The translations under genes were made by a program, and so were the position numbers. A DNA stretch of 22,015 nt from a virus: IMG/VR virus record IMGVR_UViG_3300028844_000968, positions 1 through 22,015 of that record. The stretch is one strand, 5' to 3'. Shown one piece after another: positions 8,084 through 14,958 of the stretch (position 1 is its first letter; each line of letters opens with the position of its first letter). The notes under the pieces are model-generated. The model was given only the letters and a program-made list of their open reading frames with translations. It was not told where the DNA came from and ran no database searches.

Positions 8084-9873
8084 TCAAGAAGACCTGGTGT
8101 ATTCGTTGTCATCCAAACATCTTCGAGATAGTTAGATTGGAAAGAATCATCTCCGCTTACTTCATTTATCTCGGTCATCATTAACTGGATCGCTTCAATC
8201 CGGCGAATCATTTCTCTAGATTGCGCTTCCCACTCCATTCCAGAATCTGCTTTTTCTGTAACATCTCTATTTTCTTTTTCTATCTTGAACATATCCCTAG
8301 TCAAACCAATATCAATTTCGCCTATTCGATTAATACTGGTTACTCGATTGCCTTCGCTATCGACCATCCACTTTTCTAACTTGGCTGTTTGAAGGATTAA
8401 CTTTTCTGCGTAACCTACAAGATCACCATCGGGATTATTGCGTCGCCACTTATCAAGTTTCATTAGCGATCCTGTAAAGATGCCTCTGACTCTTGCGCCG
8501 TACTCGCTATCCAAATAACTTTCGAGGTTTGCTTGATTAGCACCAGGTCCGACAATCGCAGACATAAGAATTGCTTTTGCTAATTGTTCTTCACCACTGC
8601 GTCGGTCTTGTACCTTGCTATTTAATTTGCCTAGCAAAGTTGATGCGTCAGACTTATTTAATTTTTGATTCTTCTGTTGATTGACAATAACTGATCTAAT
8701 AAATGAATCATCGTCGCTATCAAATCCACCGCGCTCCATAATCAACAAATCAAGTTGACCGTAGATGTCTCGATCAGTTGCGCCAGTCTGTTGCGCTTGC
8801 TGCGCCATCTCAACAAGGTCATCAAAGCGTTCGCCGTACATATCCCGTGCGCCAACCTTTGATAACTCGACAGTTAATAATTCTTGAGGATTATCAGACT
8901 TGAACGCTTGCTCGATAGTAATCATGTATGACGCTTCAGATGCCCTCTTGTCTCTAGCAACAAGCATCTTTGATGTTTCTTGATACAACTTAAACGCATC
9001 CGCTTTTGCACTCTCAGGCAACAATAAGTCTGGTTTATCCATGTAGTCGAGAGTTTCTTCCCATCTCGTTTCAAGCAACTCTTGATTAAATTTTCTATAT
9101 TCTGGATTTGTAATAGCCGCCGATGTTTGGAAGTCAATGTAGCCATTTTCAATAACAGAATAATTAACCCGCTTAATATTCTTTGCTGCGTTCTCTAGCA
9201 ACGGTGCTGCCGGAAGTCCTGCCTTAATTGCGTTTGTCGTGCGAAGTTCTATTGAACTAACGCTTGAATCTAAAGAATTTGATTCCTCGATACGAGCAGT
9301 AGCCAGGTCAATCTTCTGATCGCGTTGAAACTTGTAGATGTCCTCGATGTTTTGTTTGTCAAGAGTGTTTCGTTTCTGAGCAAAAATCTTTTTTGCTTGG
9401 CTGCTTGTAAGGTATACGTCGTTTAGTTCTGAAACGAACTGATCCGACACCTGCACATAATCTGCATCGAGTGCTTCCCAATCTCGCGATTCGTTAAATC
9501 CCAATACAGAATCAGGTGAATCAGTGCGCTCTAGGTTGCTGCCCAAGATTGTGCGAGTCGCTTTGAAGTCAAGCATGTGACGCATGTACGCCTGGTATGC
9601 TGCGTTACCACTGGCTTCGGCTTCGACTGCATCTATCTGCGCTTGTACCTGACGCGCCTTCTGAAGATAGTTACCAACAGTACGGGTCAAGTTGTTAGCA
9701 ACAGATTGATTTGCGCTTGCTGTGGTCAATGCCTGGCGAGTTATCTGATCGCTCGTTACCTCTGCAACGAATCGCTGCTGCGGTGAAGCCATCATCGCAG
9801 GTGCACTTCTTGTTGCTGCGGTTCTCATCCGCAGATTTAAACCGCCTGTTGCTTGAAATTCTGGTAACTTCAT
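8080..9873 (-). CDS. Internal virion protein (T7 gp15-like position), 597 aa
   Basis: The frame is open up to TTG 9882, but ATG 9873 overlaps the stop of the gp14-like gene (ATGA) and has purine-rich AGGTTGG upstream, so I take that start. The protein is almost entirely helical and polar. Near residue 30 are PQQRFVAEV, then runs such as LTTASANQSVANNLTRTVGNYLQKARQ (about 45-75). The Gln/Ala-rich helices resemble the stacked helical repeats of internal-core ejection proteins. No enzymatic motif, TM segment or signal peptide was seen. Its place directly after the gp14-like gene and before two giant proteins is the same as T7 gp15 (747 aa). It is probably a middle ring of the core and is ejected on infection. 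Sequence similarity to gp15 is not demonstrable by eye. Confidence 0.6.
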   Translation of the reverse strand: MKLPEFQATGGLNLRMRTAATRSAPAMMASPQQRFVAEVTSDQITRQALTTASANQSVANNLTRTVGNYLQKARQVQAQIDAVEAEASGNAAYQAYMRHMLDFKATRTILGSNLERTDSPDSVLGFNESRDWEALDADYVQVSDQFVSELNDVYLTSSQAKKIFAQKRNTLDKQNIEDIYKFQRDQKIDLATARIEESNSLDSSVSSIELRTTNAIKAGLPAAPLLENAAKNIKRVNYSVIENGYIDFQTSAAITNPEYRKFNQELLETRWEETLDYMDKPDLLLPESAKADAFKLYQETSKMLVARDKRASEASYMITIEQAFKSDNPQELLTVELSKVGARDMYGERFDDLVEMAQQAQQTGATDRDIYGQLDLLIMERGGFDSDDDSFIRSVIVNQQKNQKLNKSDASTLLGKLNSKVQDRRSGEEQLAKAILMSAIVGPGANQANLESYLDSEYGARVRGIFTGSLMKLDKWRRNNPDGDLVGYAEKLILQTAKLEKWMVDSEGNRVTSINRIGEIDIGLTRDMFKIEKENRDVTEKADSGMEWEAQSREMIRRIEAIQLMMTEINEVSGDDSFQSNYLEDVWMTTNTPGLLE

Positions 9874-10592
9874 GCCCACCAACCTGCTGCGTTAATCAGA
9901 CTGTTGTACATTGCCGAGTTCGCTTGCGTTCTTAATGTTGATGCGTTCATCTCTGCGCCACGCTCCATTGACCTGGCTCTCGCCACGGCTTCGTTCCAGG
10001 CGATCTGACTATTGAGTGCTTCGTTAACTACCGTCATCTCTGCACGCTGATCTGTATCCAGGCGAATAAGATTGGCTTGATCGCGTTGATCTTGTAAGTA
10101 ACCAAAGGCAGAAAGCTTTTCTACGCCACGTTTAAACTGACGATCAAACTTTGCTTCGGATACTTGCTGATTTAGATAGTGAAGATTCGATCCTTGATTG
10201 ACGCTGATACCGCTCGACCCTTGCCTGGCTCGTATCTCACCTGCTAGTTGTCGGGTCTGTAGTTCTGCCTGGTAATCACCGTAAGCAGTTTGCAATCCCA
10301 TCAGTGCGAAGTTGCGATTAGCGGTATCGTCTTTTGCCTGGGCATTTGCATACCCGACTTTGCGTATTACCCCTGCGTTATATTCCGCAGACGCTTTTGA
10401 AATTACTCGGTTGGCTTCTGTTACCGCTATCAGATCAGACGCATTAGCAGCACCTATCTCCATAGCCAACGCTGCTTGATCTCTCAAGTCACTGCTTTGA
10501 TTGGCTCCAAATAAAATACTAAGACCTGTTCCTAAACCTGGAATCCAATAATCTGCAAGAGGTAACAAAGTTTTGATATCGATGTCAGCCAT
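9870..10592 (-). CDS. Internal virion protein (T7 gp14-like)
   Basis: This 240-residue protein starts at ATG 10592 (TAATG overlap with the nozzle gene). It has a short hydrophobic/glycine segment near the N-terminus (about 15-30, YWIPGLGTGLSILFG) followed by a long Ala/Gln-rich helical body with very regular spacing. It contains GEIRARQGSSGISVNQGSN (about 137-155), a loop common in gp14-type proteins of marine podoviruses. T7 gp14 is 196 aa, forms a ring of the internal core next to the portal, and is ejected to form the outer-membrane part of the channel. Location directly after tail tube B also fits T7 order, where gp13/gp14 follow gp12. Fold similarity is by recognition and context, not alignment. 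Confidence 0.75.
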   Translation of the reverse strand: MADIDIKTLLPLADYWIPGLGTGLSILFGANQSSDLRDQAALAMEIGAANASDLIAVTEANRVISKASAEYNAGVIRKVGYANAQAKDDTANRNFALMGLQTAYGDYQAELQTRQLAGEIRARQGSSGISVNQGSNLHYLNQQVSEAKFDRQFKRGVEKLSAFGYLQDQRDQANLIRLDTDQRAEMTVVNEALNSQIAWNEAVARARSMERGAEMNASTLRTQANSAMYNSLINAAGWWA

Positions 10593-12310
10593 TACGCGCT
10601 TACCGTCATTTGTCCGAAGATCGCCAGGATGTGCATCGCTACTGGCAGGTCTTGTGTAATTGTTATGGTTCCGTTATCTGAATGCCCTAAGTTGTAGTGC
10701 GTAGAGTCACCAGTCGTTAAGGGTTCCGATGCGTCCATAGGAGATGAAGGCGAACGATCAGGAGGTCGAACACCATTTATTTTTGGCAAAGCCGATTCAT
10801 GCAGACGCAACTTTGCCTGGACCCACCGTTTCGGTAGACCCTGCGAAGACCCAGAAGGCACTCCCCCTTCGTACTCCACTGGTTGCAGAGTAGGTATAAA
10901 AGGAAGTCCCACCACCACTGTACCCGCAGCATAATCAAGAGTGATTCCGCTACTCGACACCACCTTCTGCGGATGTACTGCGTTATCCGCTAGAACGCTG
11001 ACTGTCTTACCTTCCAGGTGTGCAAGACCACTGATCGCTGTAGTCGCTGAACCAGAGTACGTCAGCGCAGAATCCATATACATCGATGAATCTAAATACT
11101 CGATGTACTGTTTTACTGCGCCGTTAATGGTGCGCTTAACAACAATCCAGGTTTCATCAAACGCATCGCGAGGAATGGTCGCAATGCTTTTTGCTTCTCC
11201 ACCATCAAACGAATGCTTTGCCCAACCAACCCCACCGAACACGTCATCTTCTATAGACGGATCGTAAGTTGATGACAGCAGCACACCGTCGTTACGAATA
11301 CACCACAGCACGGAATCAGGAATCTGGGAGTACGACATGTCAACCACACCGCCAACAGTCAAATGCTCAGACAACCACGCCAGGTTGATCGAGTCGTATA
11401 TCTCGACCACGGATGTTTGGTTCTGACTAAAGGTGCGAATCTGACGACCCGAACCTTGAACAAATACAAGTTTGCTGCCGATGTACTCAGGCTGTATATG
11501 TCGTGATCCGTAACTGGCTTGTCGGGTGATGTCCGGTATGTTTGTTGTACTGATATAAGAGTTCGGTGTTAATCGATGCTCGGTTGAGGTCGTACCGATA
11601 AACAATACTTCGGCTGCTGCTAACCATTGAATCGTGTCCTTCGTGTAAGACGCCATGACATATTCAACTGGGTCATCAGCAACGGCAGAAGCAGGGATTG
11701 TAAAGTTCTCAAAGTCTGCAACCTTCGAACCCCATAATGTTGTCGGCTTTGATACCGTGCCACCGAACCACAACCGCTGCTCAAAGAAGGCAACGGTTCG
11801 AGGAAATCCATCAGCATGTCCATCTGCGTTACCGTTCCACGCGGAACCCGTAAGGGTTGGTTGAGACAATGCCCAACTGGTTGCAGACGTATGCGTTAGT
11901 TTGCGTGGGTTGTATCCGTCATGCACCATGTACATCACGTCGTTAGCCTGGGCGATGTGAATGTCCCAAATGTCATTCTCAGTCCAGGGCGTTACTACCT
12001 CAACAGGTGAGCCACCAGATACTACCTGCGCGTTCGCATAATAGAAGCGCAGATACAGATGCCCGACCTCGATGATGTACGATTCATCTCGCGAGATGTT
12101 GAACGGAATTAATCGTGTGTTCTTTGATGAGTCTTTTACTTCAGAGACAAATCGAGTTCCTGCCCTACGCTTTACGCCACCATGCGACTCAGGCAAACAG
12201 TTCTCCATTGTCTTGCATGATCGTGCGTACTGACTGGTTCCTACCCGACCCAACAATAACGGTGATATTTCTCCAGTCGTAAACGATTCTATGATCGGTT
12301 GGAATCTCAC
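10592..12310 (-). CDS. Tail tubular protein B / nozzle (T7 gp12-like)
   Basis: The start is GTG 12310, in a GTGA overlap with the tail tube A stop. The 572-residue protein opens with FTTGEISPLLLGRVGTSQYA and MENCLPESHGGVKRRAGTRFV (about 10-56). This is the N-terminal signature of podophage nozzle proteins, which cap the tail below the adaptor ring and hold the fibres. Later segments (VAFFEQRLWFGGT about 173-185; SYTKDTIQWL; LTVGGVVDMSYSQIPDSVLWCIRNDG about 316-341) fit the beta-propeller-like platform. It is shorter than T7 gp12 (794 aa), as is common outside close T7 relatives. Coupling with tail tube A matches their assembly as a 1:1 tail tube. Confidence 0.9.
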   Translation of the reverse strand: MRFQPIIESFTTGEISPLLLGRVGTSQYARSCKTMENCLPESHGGVKRRAGTRFVSEVKDSSKNTRLIPFNISRDESYIIEVGHLYLRFYYANAQVVSGGSPVEVVTPWTENDIWDIHIAQANDVMYMVHDGYNPRKLTHTSATSWALSQPTLTGSAWNGNADGHADGFPRTVAFFEQRLWFGGTVSKPTTLWGSKVADFENFTIPASAVADDPVEYVMASYTKDTIQWLAAAEVLFIGTTSTEHRLTPNSYISTTNIPDITRQASYGSRHIQPEYIGSKLVFVQGSGRQIRTFSQNQTSVVEIYDSINLAWLSEHLTVGGVVDMSYSQIPDSVLWCIRNDGVLLSSTYDPSIEDDVFGGVGWAKHSFDGGEAKSIATIPRDAFDETWIVVKRTINGAVKQYIEYLDSSMYMDSALTYSGSATTAISGLAHLEGKTVSVLADNAVHPQKVVSSSGITLDYAAGTVVVGLPFIPTLQPVEYEGGVPSGSSQGLPKRWVQAKLRLHESALPKINGVRPPDRSPSSPMDASEPLTTGDSTHYNLGHSDNGTITITQDLPVAMHILAIFGQMTVSA

Positions 12311-12873
12311 TTGCGCAATGTTTCCAGGTGATTAGCGATCAGGGTGGATGTGCTGCCCTCAATAGAACTGGCTTCTCTTGCTTCGTCTATCTTGCCAACG
12401 TAGATGTTTGTCATCTGCGCTTGCAGTGTCGTTGACCCAACGAGCGGGTAAGCAATCTCCGCTGCCAGGCGTGCAGCAACAGCGTCACGCAGCAACGAAT
12501 CAAATGCTGACGCATCGATGCGCCCGATAAATGTGATCTTGCAGGAGTCAAGGTTGGTGTAAACAAAGTCACCGTACCTGTCCCACTTGTCCTGCGTGTC
12601 TGCGTCTTTGACATCCAGTATGCGTAAGCACACGGGATCGACTGGTAGTTGGTAAGCGTGATCCCATCCGTACACAGGAGGGGTTGCTGATTGCGCAAGT
12701 TCTGCCTGGCGACGTGCGCACTTCCAGGGATAACTGCGAAGAACGGCATCGACCGTTCGTTGATACAACTGGTTCATCACCTTCGCCTCAGTCTGCTCAT
12801 CAGACAATGAGGTGATACGCGATGCTCCAATAAATGTTAATGCGTCGTTAGCGACATCGACTTCACTCGCCAT
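12307..12873 (-). CDS. Tail tubular protein A / adaptor (T7 gp11-like)
   Basis: This 188-residue protein (T7 gp11 is 196 aa) begins with VDVANDALTFIGASRITSLS (about 5-24), then AKVMNQLYQRTVDAVLRSYPWKCARR (about 30-56). This is the canonical start of gp11-type adaptor proteins, which form a ring joining portal and nozzle. LRILDVKD (about 83-90) and the LLRDAVAARLAAEIAYPL helix (about 127-144) are also family-typical. ATG 12873 has a TGAGG SD about 7 nt upstream. It is the first gene after the capsid terminator, so it relies on read-through or on a promoter I cannot identify. Confidence 0.92.
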   Translation of the reverse strand: MASEVDVANDALTFIGASRITSLSDEQTEAKVMNQLYQRTVDAVLRSYPWKCARRQAELAQSATPPVYGWDHAYQLPVDPVCLRILDVKDADTQDKWDRYGDFVYTNLDSCKITFIGRIDASAFDSLLRDAVAARLAAEIAYPLVGSTTLQAQMTNIYVGKIDEAREASSIEGSTSTLIANHLETLRK

Positions 12874-12893
12874 ACTTTGCCCTCAAGGAAATA

Positions 12894-12919
12894 GTGGGGC
12901 ATCCCGAAGGACACCCCAC
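12894..12919 (-). terminator. Stem-loop terminator after the capsid gene (UUCG loop)
   Basis: Eleven bases downstream of the capsid stop, the minus strand can fold GTGGGGTGTCC-TTCG-GGATGCCCCAC. That is an 11-bp stem, with two G-U pairs, closed by a UUCG tetraloop. It is followed by TATTTCCTT rather than a clean U-run, so termination is probably partial. T7 places its main terminator at the equivalent point after gene 10. An RNase-processing or mRNA 3'-stabilising role is the alternative. Confidence 0.72.
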
Positions 12920-12929
12920 CGTACGACGG

Positions 12930-13793
12930 TTAGTAGGTCGCTTGTACCTCTACGACTTTTTCTTCCTCGATGCGTGTAGCCTGGGCAGAGAAAGCCATGT
13001 ACACCTGCGTGGCGTATGACTTATCTGCTCGGTCATCGATGCGAGTAGAAACGTCGGCTCCAATAGCAAGACCGATACCAGACTGGCAGAACGCCAGGCA
13101 CTTACGGAAGTTCGTTCCGCTTGTGTCCACGTTTAACTGCTCACTTCTAATAAAACGGAATCCACAGAAGTCCGAAAGTTCACCTTTTGCCAACGCCTTG
13201 ACGGTGTTGTAGTCGGAACTTTTTACTTCCGTGGTGTTCAGAAGATCGGTGAGTTCACCGGAACCAATCACCATGTACATCGGATCGGCTTCTTCATCCA
13301 CATCGTTAGCCAAAAGAATCTCGCGTGCAGCAAGAATCTTTGCAACGGTCATACCGCCGGACGCATGAACAACTTTGTTACCTGCGGGAAGCGCAACACT
13401 AGCACCGTCACCATCAGTCGCAGCAGCAGTCGCTGCATCGATGATGAGTTTGTCCCAACGACGACCCATTGCATACGCACCCGTCTTGGCATACTCAGAC
13501 TGCGGAGAGATCAGGAGACGAATCTTGTCTTCCTGGTCAATCATGTCAGCCCACTGCCAATCCTTTAGCGTGACAACACGTCGTGAATGTGGAACATCAA
13601 GTACGGGCGTGTCGGTGTGGCGAGTTGTTTTCTCCACACTGTCCATCGCGCCGATGCGCTCGAAGTTATGTTTCTCACCAGTTACGGTTTCATTTCGCAC
13701 GGCATCTTTAAGACGACTACCGCGCTGTTGTGCAAGATGCACGACATTCGATTTGAATTGCTCAACGAATGCCTTTGAGATGGTATTAGCCAT
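12930..13793 (-). CDS. Major capsid protein
   Basis: This 287-residue protein lies between scaffold and tail tube A, the capsid slot of T7-like genomes. It starts with MANTISKAFVEQFKSNVVHLAQQRGSRL and includes RRVVTLKDWQWADMIDQEDKIRLL (about 71-94). YAKTGAYAMGRRWDKLIIDAATA (about 101-123) resembles the HK97-fold spine-helix region of the compact capsid proteins of non-T7 podophages. The length is below that of T7 gp10A (345 aa). ATG 13793 has a strong SD (GGGAGAG). The gene is flanked by the largest spacer in the window (171 bp upstream) and by a terminator, consistent with the need for high expression. No slippery site for a T7-type gp10B frameshift was found before the stop. Confidence 0.9.
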   Translation of the reverse strand: MANTISKAFVEQFKSNVVHLAQQRGSRLKDAVRNETVTGEKHNFERIGAMDSVEKTTRHTDTPVLDVPHSRRVVTLKDWQWADMIDQEDKIRLLISPQSEYAKTGAYAMGRRWDKLIIDAATAAATDGDGASVALPAGNKVVHASGGMTVAKILAAREILLANDVDEEADPMYMVIGSGELTDLLNTTEVKSSDYNTVKALAKGELSDFCGFRFIRSEQLNVDTSGTNFRKCLAFCQSGIGLAIGADVSTRIDDRADKSYATQVYMAFSAQATRIEEEKVVEVQATY

Positions 13794-13796
13794 TTG

Positions 13797-13837
13797 ACTC
13801 TCCCAAGTTTGTTAAAAAATTAAACCCTTCGGAGAGT
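13797..13837 (-). promoter_or_regulatory. Possible SD-sequestering helix of the capsid mRNA
   Basis: The capsid SD region GGAGAGT (13803-13797) is perfectly complementary over 7 bases to ACTCTCC (13837-13831). A loop of 27 bases that includes a T6 run separates them. ACTCTCC is also the 3' arm of the upstream stem-loop (13856-13831), so the two pairings are mutually exclusive. This is the layout of a translational switch or thermometer. The complementarity is seen; regulation is inference. Confidence 0.4.
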
Positions 13838-13856
13838 TGCCCTTTCGGACTCGTCC
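13831..13856 (-). promoter_or_regulatory. Capsid leader stem-loop 2 (GAAA loop, GCA bulge)
   Basis: The minus strand folds as GGA-(c)-GAGT-CC-GAAA-GG-(GCA)-ACTC-TCC: 9 pairs, a GNRA tetraloop, a one-base and a three-base bulge. It would sit at the very 5' end of a transcript from the predicted promoter. Its bulged helix is the same as that of stem-loop 1, with the loop at the opposite end. Confidence 0.5.
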
Positions 13857-13860
13857 TACC

Positions 13861-13889
13861 ATTTTACGTCTGGGTTGACGAACAGTTAA
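13861..13889 (-). promoter_or_regulatory. Sigma70-like promoter for the capsid gene
   Basis: On the minus strand a -35-like TTAACT (13889-13884; 4/6 to TTGACA) is followed after 17 bases by TAAAAT (13866-13861; 5/6 to TATAAT). It points toward the capsid start at 13793. The predicted transcript would begin near 13854. It is located in the only large intergenic spacer. No phage-RNAP-type consensus was recognised. Confidence 0.45.
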
Positions 13890-13901
13890 CGATGTCAGCG
13901 C

Positions 13902-13926
13902 GATGGACTCTTGCGAGTTGCCCATC
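13902..13926 (-). promoter_or_regulatory. Scaffold-capsid spacer stem-loop 1 (GCAA loop, GCA bulge)
   Basis: The minus strand folds as GATGG-(GCA)-ACTC-GCAA-GAGT-CCATC: 9 Watson-Crick pairs with a GNRA tetraloop and a 3-base bulge. It lies between the scaffold stop (13965) and the predicted capsid promoter, so only read-through RNA carries it. There is no T-run after it, so a terminator is unlikely; an RNA-processing or protein-binding site is more plausible. Confidence 0.5.
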
Positions 13927-13964
13927 AATATGTGCTTAATAACTCGTCACGCAATCCAATGCAA

Positions 13965-14759
13965 TCATTCTGGATGCGCAATCTCCATCAGTCGCTGCAC
14001 ATGCTCGACTCTTGTCTTGTGATTGGGATGCGACGCATCGTGATACGCATCCTTCAAGTCACCAATGATTCCCATTGCACGCTCACGCGCTTCGCCTGGT
14101 GCAACACCAAACACGTTGCTCGTATCCTTCGCTGCAATTTGTTTCTCACCTAGCATGTCACCAATAGCAACCAACGCTTTAATGAGTAACGGGTTGTCGC
14201 CCATGCCAGGCTCACGCAATGCGTCAGTTAACTTGCCATCGGCTTTGATCTTCTTGTCTAGGAATTTAACTGCCTGACCTGCTTGCTTACCCTTCGACTC
14301 AAACTCTGCGCCCCACTCTTGCTTGAGTTCTTCCATCATGTTGGCAACCTGCACCTGGCGTGACTCTTGACGCTGCTGCTCTTCTCCAACATACGCCCGA
14401 TACAACTGCTGCGCCTGGCTCTTGGTTAGATGGTTCGCATGTGCGACCTGTGCAAACGCAGCATCATCAATGCCGTATTCGTTTATGTCTGAGGGCTTGC
14501 CTAGTTTGGAATACAGGTTGTCCCATCCTTGCTCGTCTTCTTCTCCAGGCATCATCGCAATGCCAGGCACGCTTGATAGTTTGTCTTTGAACTGATCCCA
14601 TTGCCCTTGTTCTGCGTCTTCGGATGGGATGCGTATGCTGCCACCGATCATGCTTTCCGCATTGGTATATCCTTTAGCCAGGTCTTCTACTGTCTCGAAC
14701 TTCTCGACCTGATGGTGCATGTCTTCCGGTAATCCTGCATACCACTTTTCTTCAGCCAT
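13965..14759 (-). CDS. Scaffolding / capsid assembly protein (T7 gp9-like)
   Basis: This 264-residue, acidic, Glu/Gln/Lys-rich protein lies between portal and capsid. The N-terminus (WYAGLPEDMHHQVEKFETVEDLAKGYTNAESMIGGSIRIP, about 6-45) is the recognisable start of capsid assembly proteins in marine T7-like phages. The middle is helical and the C-terminus (HKTRVEHVQRLMEIAHPE) is a basic helix of the kind that contacts the capsid shell in scaffolds. It directs procapsid assembly and leaves before DNA packaging. ATG 14759 overlaps the preceding small gene by 8 bases; T7 gp9 is about 307 aa. Confidence 0.88.
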   Translation of the reverse strand: MAEEKWYAGLPEDMHHQVEKFETVEDLAKGYTNAESMIGGSIRIPSEDAEQGQWDQFKDKLSSVPGIAMMPGEEDEQGWDNLYSKLGKPSDINEYGIDDAAFAQVAHANHLTKSQAQQLYRAYVGEEQQRQESRQVQVANMMEELKQEWGAEFESKGKQAGQAVKFLDKKIKADGKLTDALREPGMGDNPLLIKALVAIGDMLGEKQIAAKDTSNVFGVAPGEARERAMGIIGDLKDAYHDASHPNHKTRVEHVQRLMEIAHPE

Positions 14760-14958
14760 TTTTTGCCTCGTCTGAGTTTGATAGATTGATTAACATGTTG
14801 ACCATGTGCGACATACCAAGTCGGTATGCCGTTTCATGGGTATCGCCTTGCACATAATTACTACGGTCTACATAACAGTTCTTTAATTCGTTGAGTAAGT
14901 CCTGACCGGACTGATTACGAAATGTTAAAGAAGCCAACTCACTGATCTTGTCCGGCAC
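14752..14958 (-). CDS. Small conserved protein between portal and scaffold (68 aa)
   Basis: The start is GTG 14958, supported by a strong SD (GGAGG, 6 bases upstream). It overlaps the end of the portal gene by 20 bases and the scaffold start by 8. The sequence is polar, with YVDRSNYVQGDTHETAYRLG (about 29-48) followed by an amphipathic helix SHMVNMLINL (about 50-59). A small gene with this kind of sequence at this place is common in marine podoviruses; I do not know its function. It was kept because of the SD, the tight coupling and the absence of another frame explaining this interval. Confidence 0.7.
   Translation of the reverse strand: MPDKISELASLTFRNQSGQDLLNELKNCYVDRSNYVQGDTHETAYRLGMSHMVNMLINLSNSDEAKNG

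Noticed and set aside
12890-12960. T7 gp10A/10B-type frameshift at the capsid end
   Set aside because: No slippery heptamer precedes the TAA stop and the downstream stem-loop lies past the stop in a terminator position.
13375-13797. 140-codon plus-strand frame antisense to the capsid gene
   Set aside because: Composition looks random, the whole block is transcribed from the minus strand, and the opposite frame has a clear capsid protein.
13831-13856. Hammerhead-ribozyme-like GTCC-GAAA-GGGC stem in the capsid leader
   Set aside because: The stem and loop resemble hammerhead stem II, but the CUGAUGA core and the GAAAC strand are missing on either side.
13838-13900. Glutamine-riboswitch (glnA-like) resemblance in the scaffold-capsid spacer
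   Set aside because: Only scattered words (CGTT, GACG, TAGG) match and the required three-helix junction cannot be drawn.
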